Shown: positions 8,745 through 17,701, numbered from the stretch's first letter. The stretch: DNA of 55,600 bases from an uncultured Lutimaribacter sp. (GCA_913061505.1 CAJXSO010000018.1:1-55600), one strand, 5' to 3'. Translations and numbers: made by a program. The notes: generated by a model not told the origin, from the letters alone.

Positions 8745-10045
8745 CCAGCCTAACGCCCCGCGAAATTGTCAGCGAGCTTGACCGCTTTATCATCGGCCAA
8801 AACGACGCCAAACGCGCGGTTGCCGTGGCGCTGCGCAACCGTTGGCGGCGCAAACAGCTGCCCGATGATCTGCGCGACGAGGTTTACCCAAAAAACATTC
8901 TGATGATCGGGCCAACCGGTGTTGGCAAAACCGAAATCAGCCGCCGCTTGGCAAAACTGGCGCGCGCACCCTTTATCAAGGTTGAGGCGACGAAATTTAC
9001 CGAAGTGGGCTATGTTGGCCGCGATGTCGAACAGATCATCCGCGATCTGGTAGAGGCGGCCATCGCCATGGTGCGCGAGCATATGCGCGAAGATGTAAAG
9101 GCCCGCGCGCAAAAGGCTGCAGAAGACCGGGTGATCACCGCCATTGCCGGCGAAGATGCCCGCAGCGGCACCCGCGAGATGTTTCGCAAGAAACTGCTGG
9201 CGGGCGAGCTGGACGATACCATGATCGAGCTGGACGTGGCCGATACCTCGAACCCGATGGGTATGATGGATGTGCCAGGCCATCCCGGGCAGATGGGCAT
9301 GATGAATTTGGGCGAAATTTTCGGCAAGGCCTTTGGCCAGCGCACCAAACGCCGCCGCCTTAGCGTGGCCGAAAGCCACGATATTTTGCTGGCAGAAGAG
9401 GCCGATAAACTGCTGGATGAAGAGGCCATCAAAACCACAGCGCTGGAAGCGGTGGAACAAAACGGCATTGTTTTCATTGATGAAATCGACAAAGTTTGCG
9501 CCCGCTCAGATGCGCGCGGCGGTGATGTCAGCCGCGAAGGTGTGCAGCGCGATCTGCTGCCGCTGATCGAGGGCACCAGCGTTTCCACCAAATATGGCGT
9601 GGTCAAAACCGACCATATTTTATTTATCGCCTCGGGCGCCTTTCACATCGCCAAACCTTCGGATTTATTGCCCGAATTGCAGGGGCGCTTGCCTATTCGT
9701 GTAGAATTGCGCCCGCTGACCGAAGGCGATTTCGTGCGCATTCTTACCGAAACCGATAATGCGCTCACCCGGCAATATGTGGCGCTGATGAAAACAGAAG
9801 AATTGGAAATCAGCTTTAGCGATGATGGCATTGCCGCCCTGGCACGCATTGCCGCCGATGTGAACCAAAGCATCGAGAATATCGGCGCAAGACGGCTTTA
9901 CACGGTGATAGAGCGGGTGTTCGAAGAGATCAGCTTTACTGCCCCCGATCGTGCCGGGCAAAGCGTGGTCATTGACGCGGCTTTTGTGGAAAGCAATTTG
10001 GGCGCCTTGACCAAATCTAGCGATCTCAGCCGCTACGTGCTGTAG
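8741..10045 (+). CDS. hslU: HslUV unfoldase ATPase subunit HslU (ClpY)
   Basis: AAA+ unfoldase of 434 residues that feeds substrates into HslV. The N-terminus [17 protein letters not shown] is typical, Walker A is GPTGVGKT (57-64), and Walker B is GIVFIDEID. The variable I-domain in the middle is rich in Met and Gly. Sensor residues lie in [12 protein letters not shown] and [12 protein letters not shown]. The C-terminal tail LSRYVL fits the peptide that docks between HslV subunits. The start overlaps the hslV stop. The following lipoprotein gene begins one base after the stop and may ride on the same transcript. Confidence 0.98.
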   Translation: MTSLTPREIVSELDRFIIGQNDAKRAVAVALRNRWRRKQLPDDLRDEVYPKNILMIGPTGVGKTEISRRLAKLARAPFIKVEATKFTEVGYVGRDVEQIIRDLVEAAIAMVREHMREDVKARAQKAAEDRVITAIAGEDARSGTREMFRKKLLAGELDDTMIELDVADTSNPMGMMDVPGHPGQMGMMNLGEIFGKAFGQRTKRRRLSVAESHDILLAEEADKLLDEEAIKTTALEAVEQNGIVFIDEIDKVCARSDARGGDVSREGVQRDLLPLIEGTSVSTKYGVVKTDHILFIASGAFHIAKPSDLLPELQGRLPIRVELRPLTEGDFVRILTETDNALTRQYVALMKTEELEISFSDDGIAALARIAADVNQSIENIGARRLYTVIERVFEEISFTAPDRAGQSVVIDAAFVESNLGALTKSSDLSRYVL

Positions 10046-10046
10046 G

Positions 10047-11180
10047 GTGGTGCGGGCCAGGTTCAGCCTGCGCCGCTCCATGGTGGGGGCGCTGGCGCTG
10101 GCATGTGCCGTGGCCGGCTGCACCGACCGGGGCACAACCACCGTTGTGCCGGGCGCAGCACAGCCCGGGCAGGTGCAAACCGTTTATGTGGCCACCACAC
10201 GCCAAGCCAATGAAAGCGGCTGGTTCGGGCCTGGGCGCAGCAGCGATACAAGCTATGCGCAGCTGCAGGTGGCGGTGCCCAAACAGCGCCAGCTTGGCCA
10301 GCTGCGCGCGGGCTTTGCCCGTGTAAACCCGAACCGGCAATTTGCCGTAACCGCCCGCAGCACGCTGGATAATCGCCAGCGGTTTTTGGCACGCCTAACC
10401 GCTGATTTGGCGCAACTGCCCAGCCGCCAGCGTGATATAACGCTGTATATCCATGGCTATAACAACAGCTACCTAGAGGGCGCTTACCGCACGGCGCAAC
10501 TGGCCCATGATTTTGCCCTGCCCGGCCTGGCCGTGCATTACGCATGGCCCAGCGCCGCCAGCCCGCTGGGCTATACCTATGATCGCGACAGCGTGCTGTT
10601 TGCCCGCGACGGGCTGGAACAGCTGCTGCGCGACCTGCGCAAAACAGGTGCAAAACGGGTGGTGGTGGTGGCCCATTCCATGGGCGCGATGCTAACGATC
10701 GAGACATTGCGGCAAATCGAAATTGCCAATAGCGGCTGGTCGCGGCGGCATTTGGACGGTGTTGTGTTGATTGCCCCTGATCTGGATATCGAGGTGTTTC
10801 AAAGCCAGATGGCACGGTTTGACAGCCTGCCTGCGCCTTTTGCCATTTTTGTCAGCTCGCGCGATCGGGCGCTGCAATTATCGGCGCGTATCAATGGCTC
10901 GTCTGTGCGGCTGGGCAGCCTGGAGGCGGTAGAAAAGCTGGCACAATACCCCGTGACGATTATCGATGTCAGCGCCTTTTCCAGCCTATCCGATGGTGGG
11001 CATTTCACGGTTGGCAGCTCGCCCGTTTTGATCGAATTGCTGGGCCGCAGCCAAGAATTGAACCGCACCTTTGAAACCGACAGGGCCGGGCGCGCCGGGC
11101 TGTTGCCGGGCACGGTGATTACCGTTCAAAAAGCCACGCAGCTGATTTTATCGCCGCATCTGGCCAGCACAGCCAATTAG
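10047..11180 (+). CDS. Alpha/beta-hydrolase lipoprotein (DUF900 family)
   Basis: Predicted exported lipoprotein of 377 residues with an alpha/beta-hydrolase domain of the DUF900 family. Residues 1-25 look like a lipoprotein signal: basic start, hydrophobic SMVGALALACAVAG, then Cys25 as the lipidated residue. The nucleophile elbow is VVVVAHSMGAM with Ser211; candidate acid and His partners are in VLIAPDLDIEVF and DGGHFTVG. The substrate is unknown. The start GTG at 10047 lies one base past the hslU stop; a second GTG (10050) and an ATG (10080) are alternatives, but the signal peptide is most natural from the GTGs. The 3' end overlaps the convergent smr gene by 4 bp. Confidence 0.8.
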   Translation: MVRARFSLRRSMVGALALACAVAGCTDRGTTTVVPGAAQPGQVQTVYVATTRQANESGWFGPGRSSDTSYAQLQVAVPKQRQLGQLRAGFARVNPNRQFAVTARSTLDNRQRFLARLTADLAQLPSRQRDITLYIHGYNNSYLEGAYRTAQLAHDFALPGLAVHYAWPSAASPLGYTYDRDSVLFARDGLEQLLRDLRKTGAKRVVVVAHSMGAMLTIETLRQIEIANSGWSRRHLDGVVLIAPDLDIEVFQSQMARFDSLPAPFAIFVSSRDRALQLSARINGSSVRLGSLEAVEKLAQYPVTIIDVSAFSSLSDGGHFTVGSSPVLIELLGRSQELNRTFETDRAGRAGLLPGTVITVQKATQLILSPHLASTAN

Positions 11181-11758
11181 CGGCTGCGTTTGAGATACAC
11201 GTAATAAGCGCCCTCGCCCCCATGGCTGATATGGGCGGGAATTACCTGCAATACCACCTGCGCCAGCGGCGGCACCTCTAGCCAATGGGGCACTTGGTGG
11301 CGCAAGACACCGCGGCGCACGGGAATGGGCCCGCCTTCGTCGCGGTCTTTTCCTTTGCCGGTGATCACCAAAACCAAACGCCGCCCGCGGCTGTGCGACA
11401 TCAGCATAAACCGCACCAGCGCGTTATGCGCGCGCTCCAACGTCATGCCGTGCAAATCGATGCGCCCTTCGGGCACCAGTTTGCCCTTTGACATGCGCGT
11501 GAATGTTTTGCGGTCCATCGCAACCGGGCGCGCGCGCAGCGCATCAGAAATGGCCGGGGCCAGTTGATGCGGCGGCGGGCTGTGTTTGGCCGCTTGGCCC
11601 AGGTTAAATTCGGGTATCCGGGCCTGTGGTGTTTTGCGCGGCTTGGGCTTGGGCGCCACAGGCGCTGGCACCTTGCGTTCGGGGTGCATTTTTTGCGCAG
11701 TTTCAGCCACCTTGTGCCAAAGCTCTATCTCATCTGGGCGCAGGCGGCGGCGTGTCAT
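11177..11758 (-). CDS. Smr/MutS2 C-terminal domain protein
   Basis: Protein of 193 residues with a C-terminal Smr domain. The hallmarks are RIDLHGMTLERAH (residues about 99-111), VITGKGK and the terminal HGGEGAYYVYLKR. Smr domains bind or nick nucleic acids; stand-alone Smr proteins in bacteria are linked to branched-DNA or mRNA cleavage at stalled ribosomes, but the role of this subfamily is not settled. The N-terminal 80 residues are basic and Pro-rich and probably disordered. The start (ATG at 11758) overlaps the mltA stop in an ATGA, so it is the third gene of the Tim44-mltA-smr operon. Confidence 0.88.
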   Translation of the reverse strand: MTRRRLRPDEIELWHKVAETAQKMHPERKVPAPVAPKPKPRKTPQARIPEFNLGQAAKHSPPPHQLAPAISDALRARPVAMDRKTFTRMSKGKLVPEGRIDLHGMTLERAHNALVRFMLMSHSRGRRLVLVITGKGKDRDEGGPIPVRRGVLRHQVPHWLEVPPLAQVVLQVIPAHISHGGEGAYYVYLKRSR

Positions 11759-12792
11759 TGCTGGGCCTCGGGTAACAAAGCATAGGCGCGCTGGATGGGC
11801 AGCAGCACATACATGCGGCCATCATCGCGCAGGCGCCCGGCCTGACGGCCTGCTTCATCGCCCGTGCCAAAGAAAATATCGGCCCGCTGCGCGCCTTTGA
11901 TGGCCGATCCGGTATCTTGGGCCACCATCAGGCGGTTCATGGGCGTTTCCCCCGCTTTTTCCAGCCAAACCGGCGCGCCCAGCGGCACAAAACGCGGGTC
12001 TACCGCCACGCTGCGCAATGCGGTAACGGAACGGTTCATCGCGCCTAACGGCCCTTTATGGGCGGGAACATCGCTGATTTCGCGGAAGAATACATAGCTG
12101 GGGTTGTGGCGCAGCAATTCCAACCCATCAATCGGATTGCGCCGCACCCAGTTTTTGATGACCTGGGCCGATACTTGATGGGCATCAAAAATACCGCGGC
12201 GCACCAATTCGGTGCCAACCGAGCGGTATTGATGGCCATTGGCGCCCTGGTAGCCCACCCGCAGGCTGCGCCCATCTGGCAGGCGAATGCGGCCCGAGCC
12301 CTGAACCTGCAGGAAAAACAGCTCGACCGGGTCATCGACCCAGGCAATTTCCAGCCCACGGCCCACCAGTGCGTCGGTGGTTTCAATTTCGCGCCGCGAC
12401 AGCCAGCTGGGCGCGCTGCGCGCCTCGGGTGGCATTTTATACAGCGGAAACCGATACCGGCTGTCAGGGCGCAAAGCACCGTTCAATTCGGGCTCGAAAT
12501 AGCCGGTGAAAAGCGGCTTTGCCCCGTCTTCGATCAGGACAGGGCGAAAAAACAGCTGAAAAAACGCACGGGCATCATCGATATTGGCAGAAATTGCGCA
12601 CAGGCTTTGCCAATCTGGGTCGTCCAGATCGGGGCAGGTTTCCTGAAAAACAGCCAGGGCTGCGGCGTGATCATCCTGCGCCCAGCCCTGCAGATCGCCG
12701 AAATCGGCGATCTTATAGGAAACTTCGGCCTGCGCTGGTGCCATTGCACATAGCCCCAGGGCAAGGGAAATGGCCCTTAGCCCGGCCTTCAT
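11755..12792 (-). CDS. mltA: Membrane-bound lytic murein transglycosylase A
   Basis: Peptidoglycan-cleaving lytic transglycosylase of 345 residues. Residues 1-22 form a signal peptide ending PAQA before EVSYK; there is no lipobox cysteine at the cleavage site, so it is probably soluble periplasmic rather than a lipoprotein as in E. coli. The MltA core and 3D domain are clear: LFTGYFEPELNG, VELFFLQVQGSGR, YQGANGHQYRSVG and the C-terminal VAQDTGSAIKGAQRADIFFG, with catalytic Asp293 and conserved Asp305. The start at 12792 is chosen because MKAGLRAISL begins the signal peptide and shares a base with the upstream stop. Confidence 0.95.
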   Translation of the reverse strand: MKAGLRAISLALGLCAMAPAQAEVSYKIADFGDLQGWAQDDHAAALAVFQETCPDLDDPDWQSLCAISANIDDARAFFQLFFRPVLIEDGAKPLFTGYFEPELNGALRPDSRYRFPLYKMPPEARSAPSWLSRREIETTDALVGRGLEIAWVDDPVELFFLQVQGSGRIRLPDGRSLRVGYQGANGHQYRSVGTELVRRGIFDAHQVSAQVIKNWVRRNPIDGLELLRHNPSYVFFREISDVPAHKGPLGAMNRSVTALRSVAVDPRFVPLGAPVWLEKAGETPMNRLMVAQDTGSAIKGAQRADIFFGTGDEAGRQAGRLRDDGRMYVLLPIQRAYALLPEAQQ

Positions 12793-13454
12793 CACTCGCC
12801 CGTGGCAACCAATTGCCAGTTCGGATCGTTGCTGCCCATAACACGGGCAAATGTCCAAGTATCACGCTGGCGTTTGATTTCATTTGGCGCACCCTCCACG
12901 ATCGTGCCGCTTGCATCGCGCACAACCGAGGTGATTTCAGCCACATAGCGCACAGAAACCTCGGCCTCGCCGGTGGTTTTGTTGAATGTCGCATCGGCCA
13001 GTGCCAATTCGCGCATGCCGATGAATTCGCTTTCAACGGTCAGGCCCTGTTCGGTGCGCGCGTCAATCACCTGGGCAAAGGTTTCATACACCTCGGGCGA
13101 GAGAAACCCCATCACTGGCTCGATCTCGCCTTTTTCAAAGGCCATCAAGATCATCTCATAGGCGCCACGTGCACCTTGCAGAAATTCGGCCACGGTAAAG
13201 CTGGGCTCGGCCCCTTTCATTGCGGCCAGTGCCTCGGCTGCGGGGCTGCCCTGTTCGACATGATCAACAATATCACGGTCGGGGCCGCCTTCGATTACCT
13301 CGAAACCACTGCGCGCAGCCTTTTCGGGGGCCGGTTGTTGGGGCAGGGGCGGTTTTTCAAACCCTTCGCGGGTGCCCAGCACGTTTTTGAGCCGCAGGAT
13401 CAAAAAAACAGCGATGGCTGCCAAAACCAGAAGCTGAAGAATGGGGTTGTTCAT
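12792..13454 (-). CDS. Tim44-like domain membrane protein
   Basis: Tim44-domain protein of 220 residues. One N-terminal membrane anchor (NNPILQLLVLAAIAVFLILR, residues 2-21) is followed by a Pro-rich linker and the Tim44-like domain beginning about residue 85 (FTVAEFLQGARGAYEMILMAFEKGE). In mitochondria Tim44 tethers Hsp70 to the import channel; bacterial relatives lack that channel and are thought to be inner-membrane adaptors. The neighbouring secB hints at protein export, but that is inference. The start (ATG, complement of 13452-13454) is the only one that gives a clean anchor. The stop overlaps the mltA start by one base (TGATG). Confidence 0.88.
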   Translation of the reverse strand: MNNPILQLLVLAAIAVFLILRLKNVLGTREGFEKPPLPQQPAPEKAARSGFEVIEGGPDRDIVDHVEQGSPAAEALAAMKGAEPSFTVAEFLQGARGAYEMILMAFEKGEIEPVMGFLSPEVYETFAQVIDARTEQGLTVESEFIGMRELALADATFNKTTGEAEVSVRYVAEITSVVRDASGTIVEGAPNEIKRQRDTWTFARVMGSNDPNWQLVATGE

Positions 13455-13560
13455 TACTATCCTCTCGGCGGTCAAAAGTGGTATCTTGGCCTGTGCCACC
13501 TTATGTAGGTGCTGCATGGGGCCAAGTCCACCATGCAGCCAAGGAAATAAGGAGAGGAAA

Positions 13561-14085
13561 ATGTGGCTGTTTTTGGCGTTTGTGATGGTGCCGATCATCG
13601 AGATCGCCCTTTTCATACAGGTGGGCGGGCTGATTGGCACCTGGCCAACGCTGGCCATTGTGGTGCTGACAGCCTTTGCCGGCACGCGGCTGATGAAGGC
13701 CCAAGGCGCGCTGGCGCTGCGGGATGTGCAGCGCTCGTTTTCCGATATGCGCGACCCGACCGAGCCATTGGCCCATGGCGCCATGATATTGGTTTCGGGG
13801 GTTTTGCTGCTGACACCGGGGTTTTTCACCGATGCGCTGGGGCTGGCGCTGTTGGTGCCCGGCGTGCGCAGGGGGGTTTTGGCCTATCTGCGCGCAAAGG
13901 TGCAGGTGCACAGCTTTGCCAGCCACACGATGCATGGCCAAGCGGCGCATAGCCAAAGACCGCACAACCGCTATCACGATGACACCGTGATCGATGGCGA
14001 ATTTTCCGCGCTGGATGATGCCGATATGCCGCCCAAGGGCGCAAATGCCGGCGGCAGCGGCCCATCGGGGTGGACCAAGCATTGA
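13561..14085 (+). CDS. fxsA: FxsA family membrane protein
   Basis: Small inner-membrane protein of 174 residues. The family hydrophobic segments are MWLFLAFVMVPIIEIALFI, LIGTWPTLAIVVLTAFAG and AMILVSGVLLLTPGFFTDALGL, followed by a hydrophilic His-rich tail. FxsA overproduction in E. coli relieves F-exclusion of phage T7; the normal function is unknown. A good Shine-Dalgarno GGAGAGG (13551-13557) sets the start. The gene is divergent from the Tim44-like gene across a 106-bp gap that must hold both promoters; secB follows 54 bp downstream. Confidence 0.92.
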   Translation: MWLFLAFVMVPIIEIALFIQVGGLIGTWPTLAIVVLTAFAGTRLMKAQGALALRDVQRSFSDMRDPTEPLAHGAMILVSGVLLLTPGFFTDALGLALLVPGVRRGVLAYLRAKVQVHSFASHTMHGQAAHSQRPHNRYHDDTVIDGEFSALDDADMPPKGANAGGSGPSGWTKH

Positions 14086-14139
14086 GGCCCCGCTGTCATC
14101 CTGCTATGTGCCAATCAGGCAGATATGTTGGAGAGTGAT

Positions 14140-14631
14140 ATGGCCGAAAATGGCGCAGCCGAGGCGCAAGCCCCACAGATTAAAATGAGCGTTCTTACGC
14201 AGTTTATCCGCGACATGTCGTTCGAGAATGTCATGGCCCAAAAGGGTGTCAGCGGCGAGGTGCAACCTGATGTGAACGTGCAGGTGAACCTGGATGCGCA
14301 AAAGCGTGCGCAAGACCACCAGTATCAGGTGTCAATGAAGCTGGTGATCGACTCGTCATCAAAAGACAAGCAAACCAAGCTGTTCTTGCTAGAGCTGGAT
14401 TACGGCGGGATCTTTCATATCGAAGGCATCCCAGATGATCAGCTGCACCCCTTCTTGCTGATCGAATGCCCCCGCATGCTGTTCCCGTTTGCGCGCCGCA
14501 TCGTATCGGATGTGACTCGCGATGGCGGTTTCCCGCCGCTGAATTTGGAAAATATCGATTTCGTTCAGCTGTATCGCCAGGAACTGCTGCGCCGCCAACA
14601 GGCCGCTGCTGCAGAAGCGCCTGCAAACTAA
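14140..14631 (+). CDS. secB: Protein-export chaperone SecB
   Basis: Cytoplasmic tetrameric chaperone that keeps preproteins unfolded and hands them to SecA, 163 residues, the usual length. Typical segments are FIRDMSFENV, PDVNVQVNLDAQ, LELDYGGIFHIEGI and IECPRMLFPFARRIVSDVTRDGGFPPL. The start at 14140 (MAENGAAEAQ) is preferred over the ATG at 14125, because GGAG at 14129-14132 sits 7 bases before 14140 and would lie inside the longer reading. A terminator follows, overlapping the end of the convergent dnaQ gene. Confidence 0.97.
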   Translation: MAENGAAEAQAPQIKMSVLTQFIRDMSFENVMAQKGVSGEVQPDVNVQVNLDAQKRAQDHQYQVSMKLVIDSSSKDKQTKLFLLELDYGGIFHIEGIPDDQLHPFLLIECPRMLFPFARRIVSDVTRDGGFPPLNLENIDFVQLYRQELLRRQQAAAAEAPAN

Positions 14632-14637
14632 GCATTT

Positions 14638-14671
14638 TTGGCCCAGTCTGTTTAGGTCTGGGCCAATTTTT
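14638..14671 (+). terminator. Rho-independent terminator of secB
   Basis: GGCCCAG (14640-14646) pairs with CTGGGCC (14658-14664) and is followed by AATTTTT. The dnaQ stop codon on the other strand lies in its loop, so the hairpin is shared by the 3' ends of two convergent genes. Only the + direction has a T tract. Confidence 0.75.
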
Positions 14672-15389
14672 GCCACAGGGCATCAGGGCCCATCTTTTCC
14701 ACAAAAGCGGCATGCGCCTGTTCTTCGGCCTCGGTAATACGCGGGGGCAAAGGCGTGGGGCGGGGGCGCGGTTTCCACTGGGTGGTGGCGTTGGTTTTTG
14801 GGCCTGTGCTGGTTTCGGCCAAGCCAAAATCAGGCTGGCGGCCGCCGATCAGCTCTAGATACACTTCGGCCAAAATCTCGGAATCCAGCAAGGCGCCGTG
14901 CAGGGTGCGTGCGGTGTTATCTATACCAAACCTGCGGCACAGCGCATCAAGCGAGGCAGGCGAGCCGGGGAATTTTTGCCGCGCCATAGCCAAAGTATCG
15001 ATGGCGCGTTCCCACGGGATTTGCGGCAAACCCAGCCAGCGCAGTTCGGCGTTGAGAAATTTCATGTCAAAGGCGGCATTGTGGATCACTAATTTTGCAT
15101 CAGTGCCGATGAAATCGAGAAATTTTTGCCCCACCTCTTTGAACAGCGGCTTGTCTTTCAGCGTTACCTCGGCCCCCTGTGGCGGCCGGGGCGAGGCCAG
15201 CAGATCGGGGCCGATGCCGTGCACATCAAAGGCGGCTTGCGGCATGTCGCGTTGCGGGTTGATATAGACGTGAAATGTGTTGCCCGTCGGCATGTGGTTA
15301 AACAGCTCGATCGCGCCGATTTCTACGATACGATCGCCTTGTTCAGGCTCGAAACCAGTGGTTTCAGTGTCTAGAACAATCTCACGCAT
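14652..15389 (-). CDS. dnaQ: DNA polymerase III epsilon subunit (3'-5' proofreading exonuclease)
   Basis: DEDDh exonuclease of 245 residues. Exo I is [12 protein letters not shown] (Asp8, Glu10), Exo II is [13 protein letters not shown] and Exo III is [15 protein letters not shown] with His and Asp. The C-terminal tail after residue 190 is Pro-rich and should carry the polymerase-alpha binding segment. It proofreads chromosomal replication. The start at 15389 ([12 protein letters not shown]) is standard for this group, and it overlaps the coaE stop by 8 bp. It is last in the maf-aroE-coaE-dnaQ operon that reads away from the origin. Confidence 0.96.
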   Translation of the reverse strand: MREIVLDTETTGFEPEQGDRIVEIGAIELFNHMPTGNTFHVYINPQRDMPQAAFDVHGIGPDLLASPRPPQGAEVTLKDKPLFKEVGQKFLDFIGTDAKLVIHNAAFDMKFLNAELRWLGLPQIPWERAIDTLAMARQKFPGSPASLDALCRRFGIDNTARTLHGALLDSEILAEVYLELIGGRQPDFGLAETSTGPKTNATTQWKPRPRPTPLPPRITEAEEQAHAAFVEKMGPDALWQKLAQT

Positions 15390-15975
15390 CGGCCCGGCCT
15401 TTCCTGATCTGCTGCACAATGTTTTCCACCTGTTGGCGGGCATGATCAATCGTATCAGTCTCTATCACAAAATCGGCGCGCGCGCGTTTTTCGGCATCGG
15501 GCATTTGTTTGGCCAAAATCGCCTGAAACTGCGCCTCGGTCATCGTGCCGCGCTGTAGCACACGGCTGCGCTGCACATCTGCGGGGGCGGAAACAACCAC
15601 CACCGCATCCATCCTTGCATTGCCGCCGGTTTCAAACAGCAATGGGATGTCAAAAACCAAGATATCGCTTTTGGCATTTTCAACAAAATCCGCACGATCA
15701 TTGGCCAGCAGCGGGTGCACCACCTGTTCGATCTGTTTCAACGCCTGCGGATCCTGGGAAATAATGCCCTTTAGCGCATCGCGCGATACGGCGCCATCGA
15801 TAACGGCATCAGGGAACAGCGCAGCCATAGGCGCCACTGCGGCGCCACCGGGGCCATAAAGGCGGTGCACCGCTGCATCTGCATCCCATATCGCGCAGCC
15901 CTGCTGGGCAAAAAGCGTGGCTGTTGTGGATTTCCCCATACCGATCGAGCCGGTTAACCCCAAGCGAAAGCTCAT
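15382..15975 (-). CDS. coaE: Dephospho-CoA kinase
   Basis: Last enzyme of coenzyme A synthesis: phosphorylates dephospho-CoA on the 3'-hydroxyl. It has 197 residues, with Walker [13 protein letters not shown] near residues 6-17, [10 protein letters not shown] and the lid segment VVHPLL...DIPLLFETG. The start at 15975 ([10 protein letters not shown]) shares an ATGA with the aroE stop, and the end overlaps dnaQ. The N-terminus matches family length, so longer upstream readings are not needed. Confidence 0.96.
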   Translation of the reverse strand: MSFRLGLTGSIGMGKSTTATLFAQQGCAIWDADAAVHRLYGPGGAAVAPMAALFPDAVIDGAVSRDALKGIISQDPQALKQIEQVVHPLLANDRADFVENAKSDILVFDIPLLFETGGNARMDAVVVVSAPADVQRSRVLQRGTMTEAQFQAILAKQMPDAEKRARADFVIETDTIDHARQQVENIVQQIRKGRADA

Positions 15976-16805
15976 CTTAGCACCGCCGCGCGCGTGGCTG
16001 CATCGACGGTGGGGCGCTGGCCAAACCAACGCTCAAAACCCGGCACCGCCTGATAAAGCAGCATTCCCAAACCATCTACCGTGGTGCAGCCTGCGGCCTC
16101 GGCCTCGGCCAAAAGGCGGGTTTTTAGGGGTGCATAAACCAGATCTGTCACCACTGTGCCGGGCTGCAACCCATCCAGGGGCACACGCAGCTCGGGCTTG
16201 CCAATCATGCCCAACGATGTGGTGTTTACCACTGTTGTGGCCTCTTCCAGCATGTTGCCAGCCTGCACCCAATCGATGACTTTCAGGCGCTTGCCAAAAT
16301 CGTTTTGCAGCAATTCAGCGCGCAATCGCGTGCGGTTCGAGATCAAGATCTCGGGCACACCCGCATCTAGCAGCGCCGATACCACCGCCCGCGCAGCACC
16401 GCCTGCGCCCAATACCGCCGCAGGCCCAGCGTTTGGCACCCAGTTGGGCGCACCTTGGCGCAGGTTTTCGATAAAGCCATACCCATCGGTATTATCGGCA
16501 TGAATGGTGCCATCATCACGAAACACCAGCGTGTTTGCCGCACCAATAAGCGCCGCGCGATCGGTGATTTGGTGGGCCAATTCCATAACCCGCTCTTTAT
16601 GGGGCACGGTTACATTCACCCCCACAAAACCCGCTTTGGGAAGGCTATCTAAAACCTGCGCCAAATGATCTGGGCTGACATCCATGGGTATGTAATACCC
16701 TGATATTCCAAGGGTTTTCAGCCAATGCCGCTGTAACTGTGGCGATTTAGAATGCGCAATCGGGTGTCCAATTACGCCTGCGAGCGGTATTTTCGGTAAG
16801 CTCAT
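15972..16805 (-). CDS. aroE: Shikimate dehydrogenase (NADP+)
   Basis: Fourth enzyme of the shikimate pathway, reducing 3-dehydroshikimate. It has 277 residues. The substrate-binding part shows GVIGHPIAHSKSPQLQRHW and GVNVTVPHKERV (catalytic Lys), and ADNTDGYGF carries the catalytic Asp. The nucleotide fold has VLGAGGAARAVVSAL followed by ISNRTRLRAELL; the NRTxxR motif indicates NADP preference. The C-terminal GLGMLLYQAVPGFERWFG is typical. The gene overlaps maf and coaE by 4 bp on each side. Confidence 0.97.
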   Translation of the reverse strand: MSLPKIPLAGVIGHPIAHSKSPQLQRHWLKTLGISGYYIPMDVSPDHLAQVLDSLPKAGFVGVNVTVPHKERVMELAHQITDRAALIGAANTLVFRDDGTIHADNTDGYGFIENLRQGAPNWVPNAGPAAVLGAGGAARAVVSALLDAGVPEILISNRTRLRAELLQNDFGKRLKVIDWVQAGNMLEEATTVVNTTSLGMIGKPELRVPLDGLQPGTVVTDLVYAPLKTRLLAEAEAAGCTTVDGLGMLLYQAVPGFERWFGQRPTVDAATRAAVLR

Positions 16806-17401
16806 TGTTGCAGATCCCCGCGTAGCGTGAGGTAAGACAAGATTTCCAGCAAAGGCATGCCAAGAACGGTAAAATAGTCACCATCAACCCGTGTGAACAG
16901 GCGCACGCCCTCGGATTCCAGCTTGTAGCCACCCACGCTGTTGGAAATATCGGGCCAGTTTCGATCTAGATAGGCGGTCAGAAAACTATCGGAAAAATCG
17001 CGCATCTGTAACCGCACTGTGCCCACAAACCGCCACAGCGGCTGGCCATCTTCGTAAATAACTGCGGCAGATAATAACTGATGGCGCGCACCGCGCAACT
17101 GGCGCAATTGCTGTTCTGCATCAGCGCGCGATGATGGTTTCGCCATGATCTGCCCGTCAAACGACAGCACTTGATCGCAGCCCAAAACCAGCGCCCCGGG
17201 CATGCGCGTGCTAACCTTGCGCGCCTTTAGTTCGGCCAGGGCATCGGCGATATCGCGGGGGCTGGCTGCCTCGGCCAACAGCGATTGGCGCACTGCATCT
17301 TCATCCACCCGGGGCAGCGACACCTCGAAAGACACGCCCGCATTTTCCAGCATCTGCCGCCGTATGCCCGAACCCGAGGCCAAAACCAGTTTTTGCGGCA
17401 T
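16802..17401 (-). CDS. maf: Maf-like nucleotide pyrophosphatase (YceF type)
   Basis: Maf/Ham1-fold nucleotide pyrophosphatase of 199 residues that removes noncanonical or modified NTPs. The N-terminal LASGSGIRRQMLENAGVSF is the Maf phosphate-binding loop, PRVDED and LGCDQVLSFDG hold the metal-binding acidic residues, and the C-terminal GYKLESEGVRLF...TVLGMPLLELL-like part resembles YceF (m7GTP-type) more than YhdE (dTTP/UTP-type). The start codon is the boundary of the origin region. First gene of the leftward operon; a septum role seen in Bacillus is not implied here. Confidence 0.92.
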   Translation of the reverse strand: MPQKLVLASGSGIRRQMLENAGVSFEVSLPRVDEDAVRQSLLAEAASPRDIADALAELKARKVSTRMPGALVLGCDQVLSFDGQIMAKPSSRADAEQQLRQLRGARHQLLSAAVIYEDGQPLWRFVGTVRLQMRDFSDSFLTAYLDRNWPDISNSVGGYKLESEGVRLFTRVDGDYFTVLGMPLLEILSYLTLRGDLQQ

Positions 17402-17412
17402 GAGGATAGACC

Positions 17413-17421
17413 CGTGGATAA
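17413..17421 (-). promoter_or_regulatory. DnaA box (one mismatch)
   Basis: On the minus strand reads TTATCCACG, 8 of 9 matches to TTATCCACA. It lies 12 bp from the maf start codon, so DnaA bound here could also affect maf transcription. Confidence 0.65.
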
Positions 17422-17504
17422 GTTAAAGAATTTGTTAGGGAAGATTACTGCGAAATTAAGGCTGGCTTCGCAAGGGCCACACAAAAGGTGGGCAAGTGCT
17501 GTGT

Positions 17505-17537
17505 TTATCCTGCACTGTCCCCCTATGGACAGGATAA
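17505..17537. repeat. Interrupted inverted repeat in oriC
   Basis: TTATCCT (17505-17511) is mirrored by AGGATAA (17531-17537), with an inner stem GTCC/GGAC around CCCTAT and a five-base bulge on the left. Both outer arms are half-matches to the DnaA box (TTATCC), facing each other. Confidence 0.55.
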
Positions 17538-17582
17538 GTGTATCCCTGTGAGCAAACCAAAATCATGGGGTTTTCAAGCTGG

Positions 17583-17591
17583 TTATCCACA
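17583..17591 (+). promoter_or_regulatory. DnaA box (perfect consensus)
   Basis: TTATCCACA, identical to the canonical high-affinity DnaA box. It lies directly before an AT-rich tract (17603-17638), the usual arrangement of box and unwinding element. Confidence 0.85.
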
Positions 17592-17602
17592 GGGTTCATT
17601 CT

Positions 17603-17638
17603 AGTAAATTACTGTTTTTTAAAAATAAATTTGAAAAT
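17603..17638. other. AT-rich tract, possible DNA unwinding element
   Basis: Thirty-six bases composed almost entirely of A and T, including TTTTTTAAAAATAAATTT, in a GC-rich chromosome and flanked by DnaA boxes. A second AT-rich tract is at 17719-17763 next to hemJ and may instead serve its promoter. Confidence 0.55.
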
Positions 17639-17658
17639 GCCAAAGGATGGGAAAATTT

Positions 17659-17667
17659 TTATCCACC
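17659..17667 (+). promoter_or_regulatory. DnaA box (one mismatch)
   Basis: TTATCCACC, 8 of 9 matches, preceded by a short A/T run. It is the first of three boxes in 43 bp (17659-17701). Confidence 0.7.
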
Positions 17668-17678
17668 TTGGGGTAAAC

Positions 17679-17687
17679 TGGGGATAA
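17679..17687 (-). promoter_or_regulatory. DnaA box (one mismatch)
   Basis: On the minus strand reads TTATCCCCA, 8 of 9 matches. It sits between two boxes in the opposite orientation. Confidence 0.6.
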
Positions 17688-17692
17688 GCCGA

Positions 17693-17701
17693 TAATCCAC
17701 A
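17693..17701 (+). promoter_or_regulatory. DnaA box (one mismatch)
   Basis: TAATCCACA, 8 of 9 matches. It abuts the AGGCAGG-GGG-CCTGCCT hairpin at 17701-17717. Confidence 0.6.

Noticed and set aside
12519-13508. 329-codon frame opposite mltA and the Tim44-like gene
   Set aside because: It spans two conserved genes on the other strand and has no coherent protein features.
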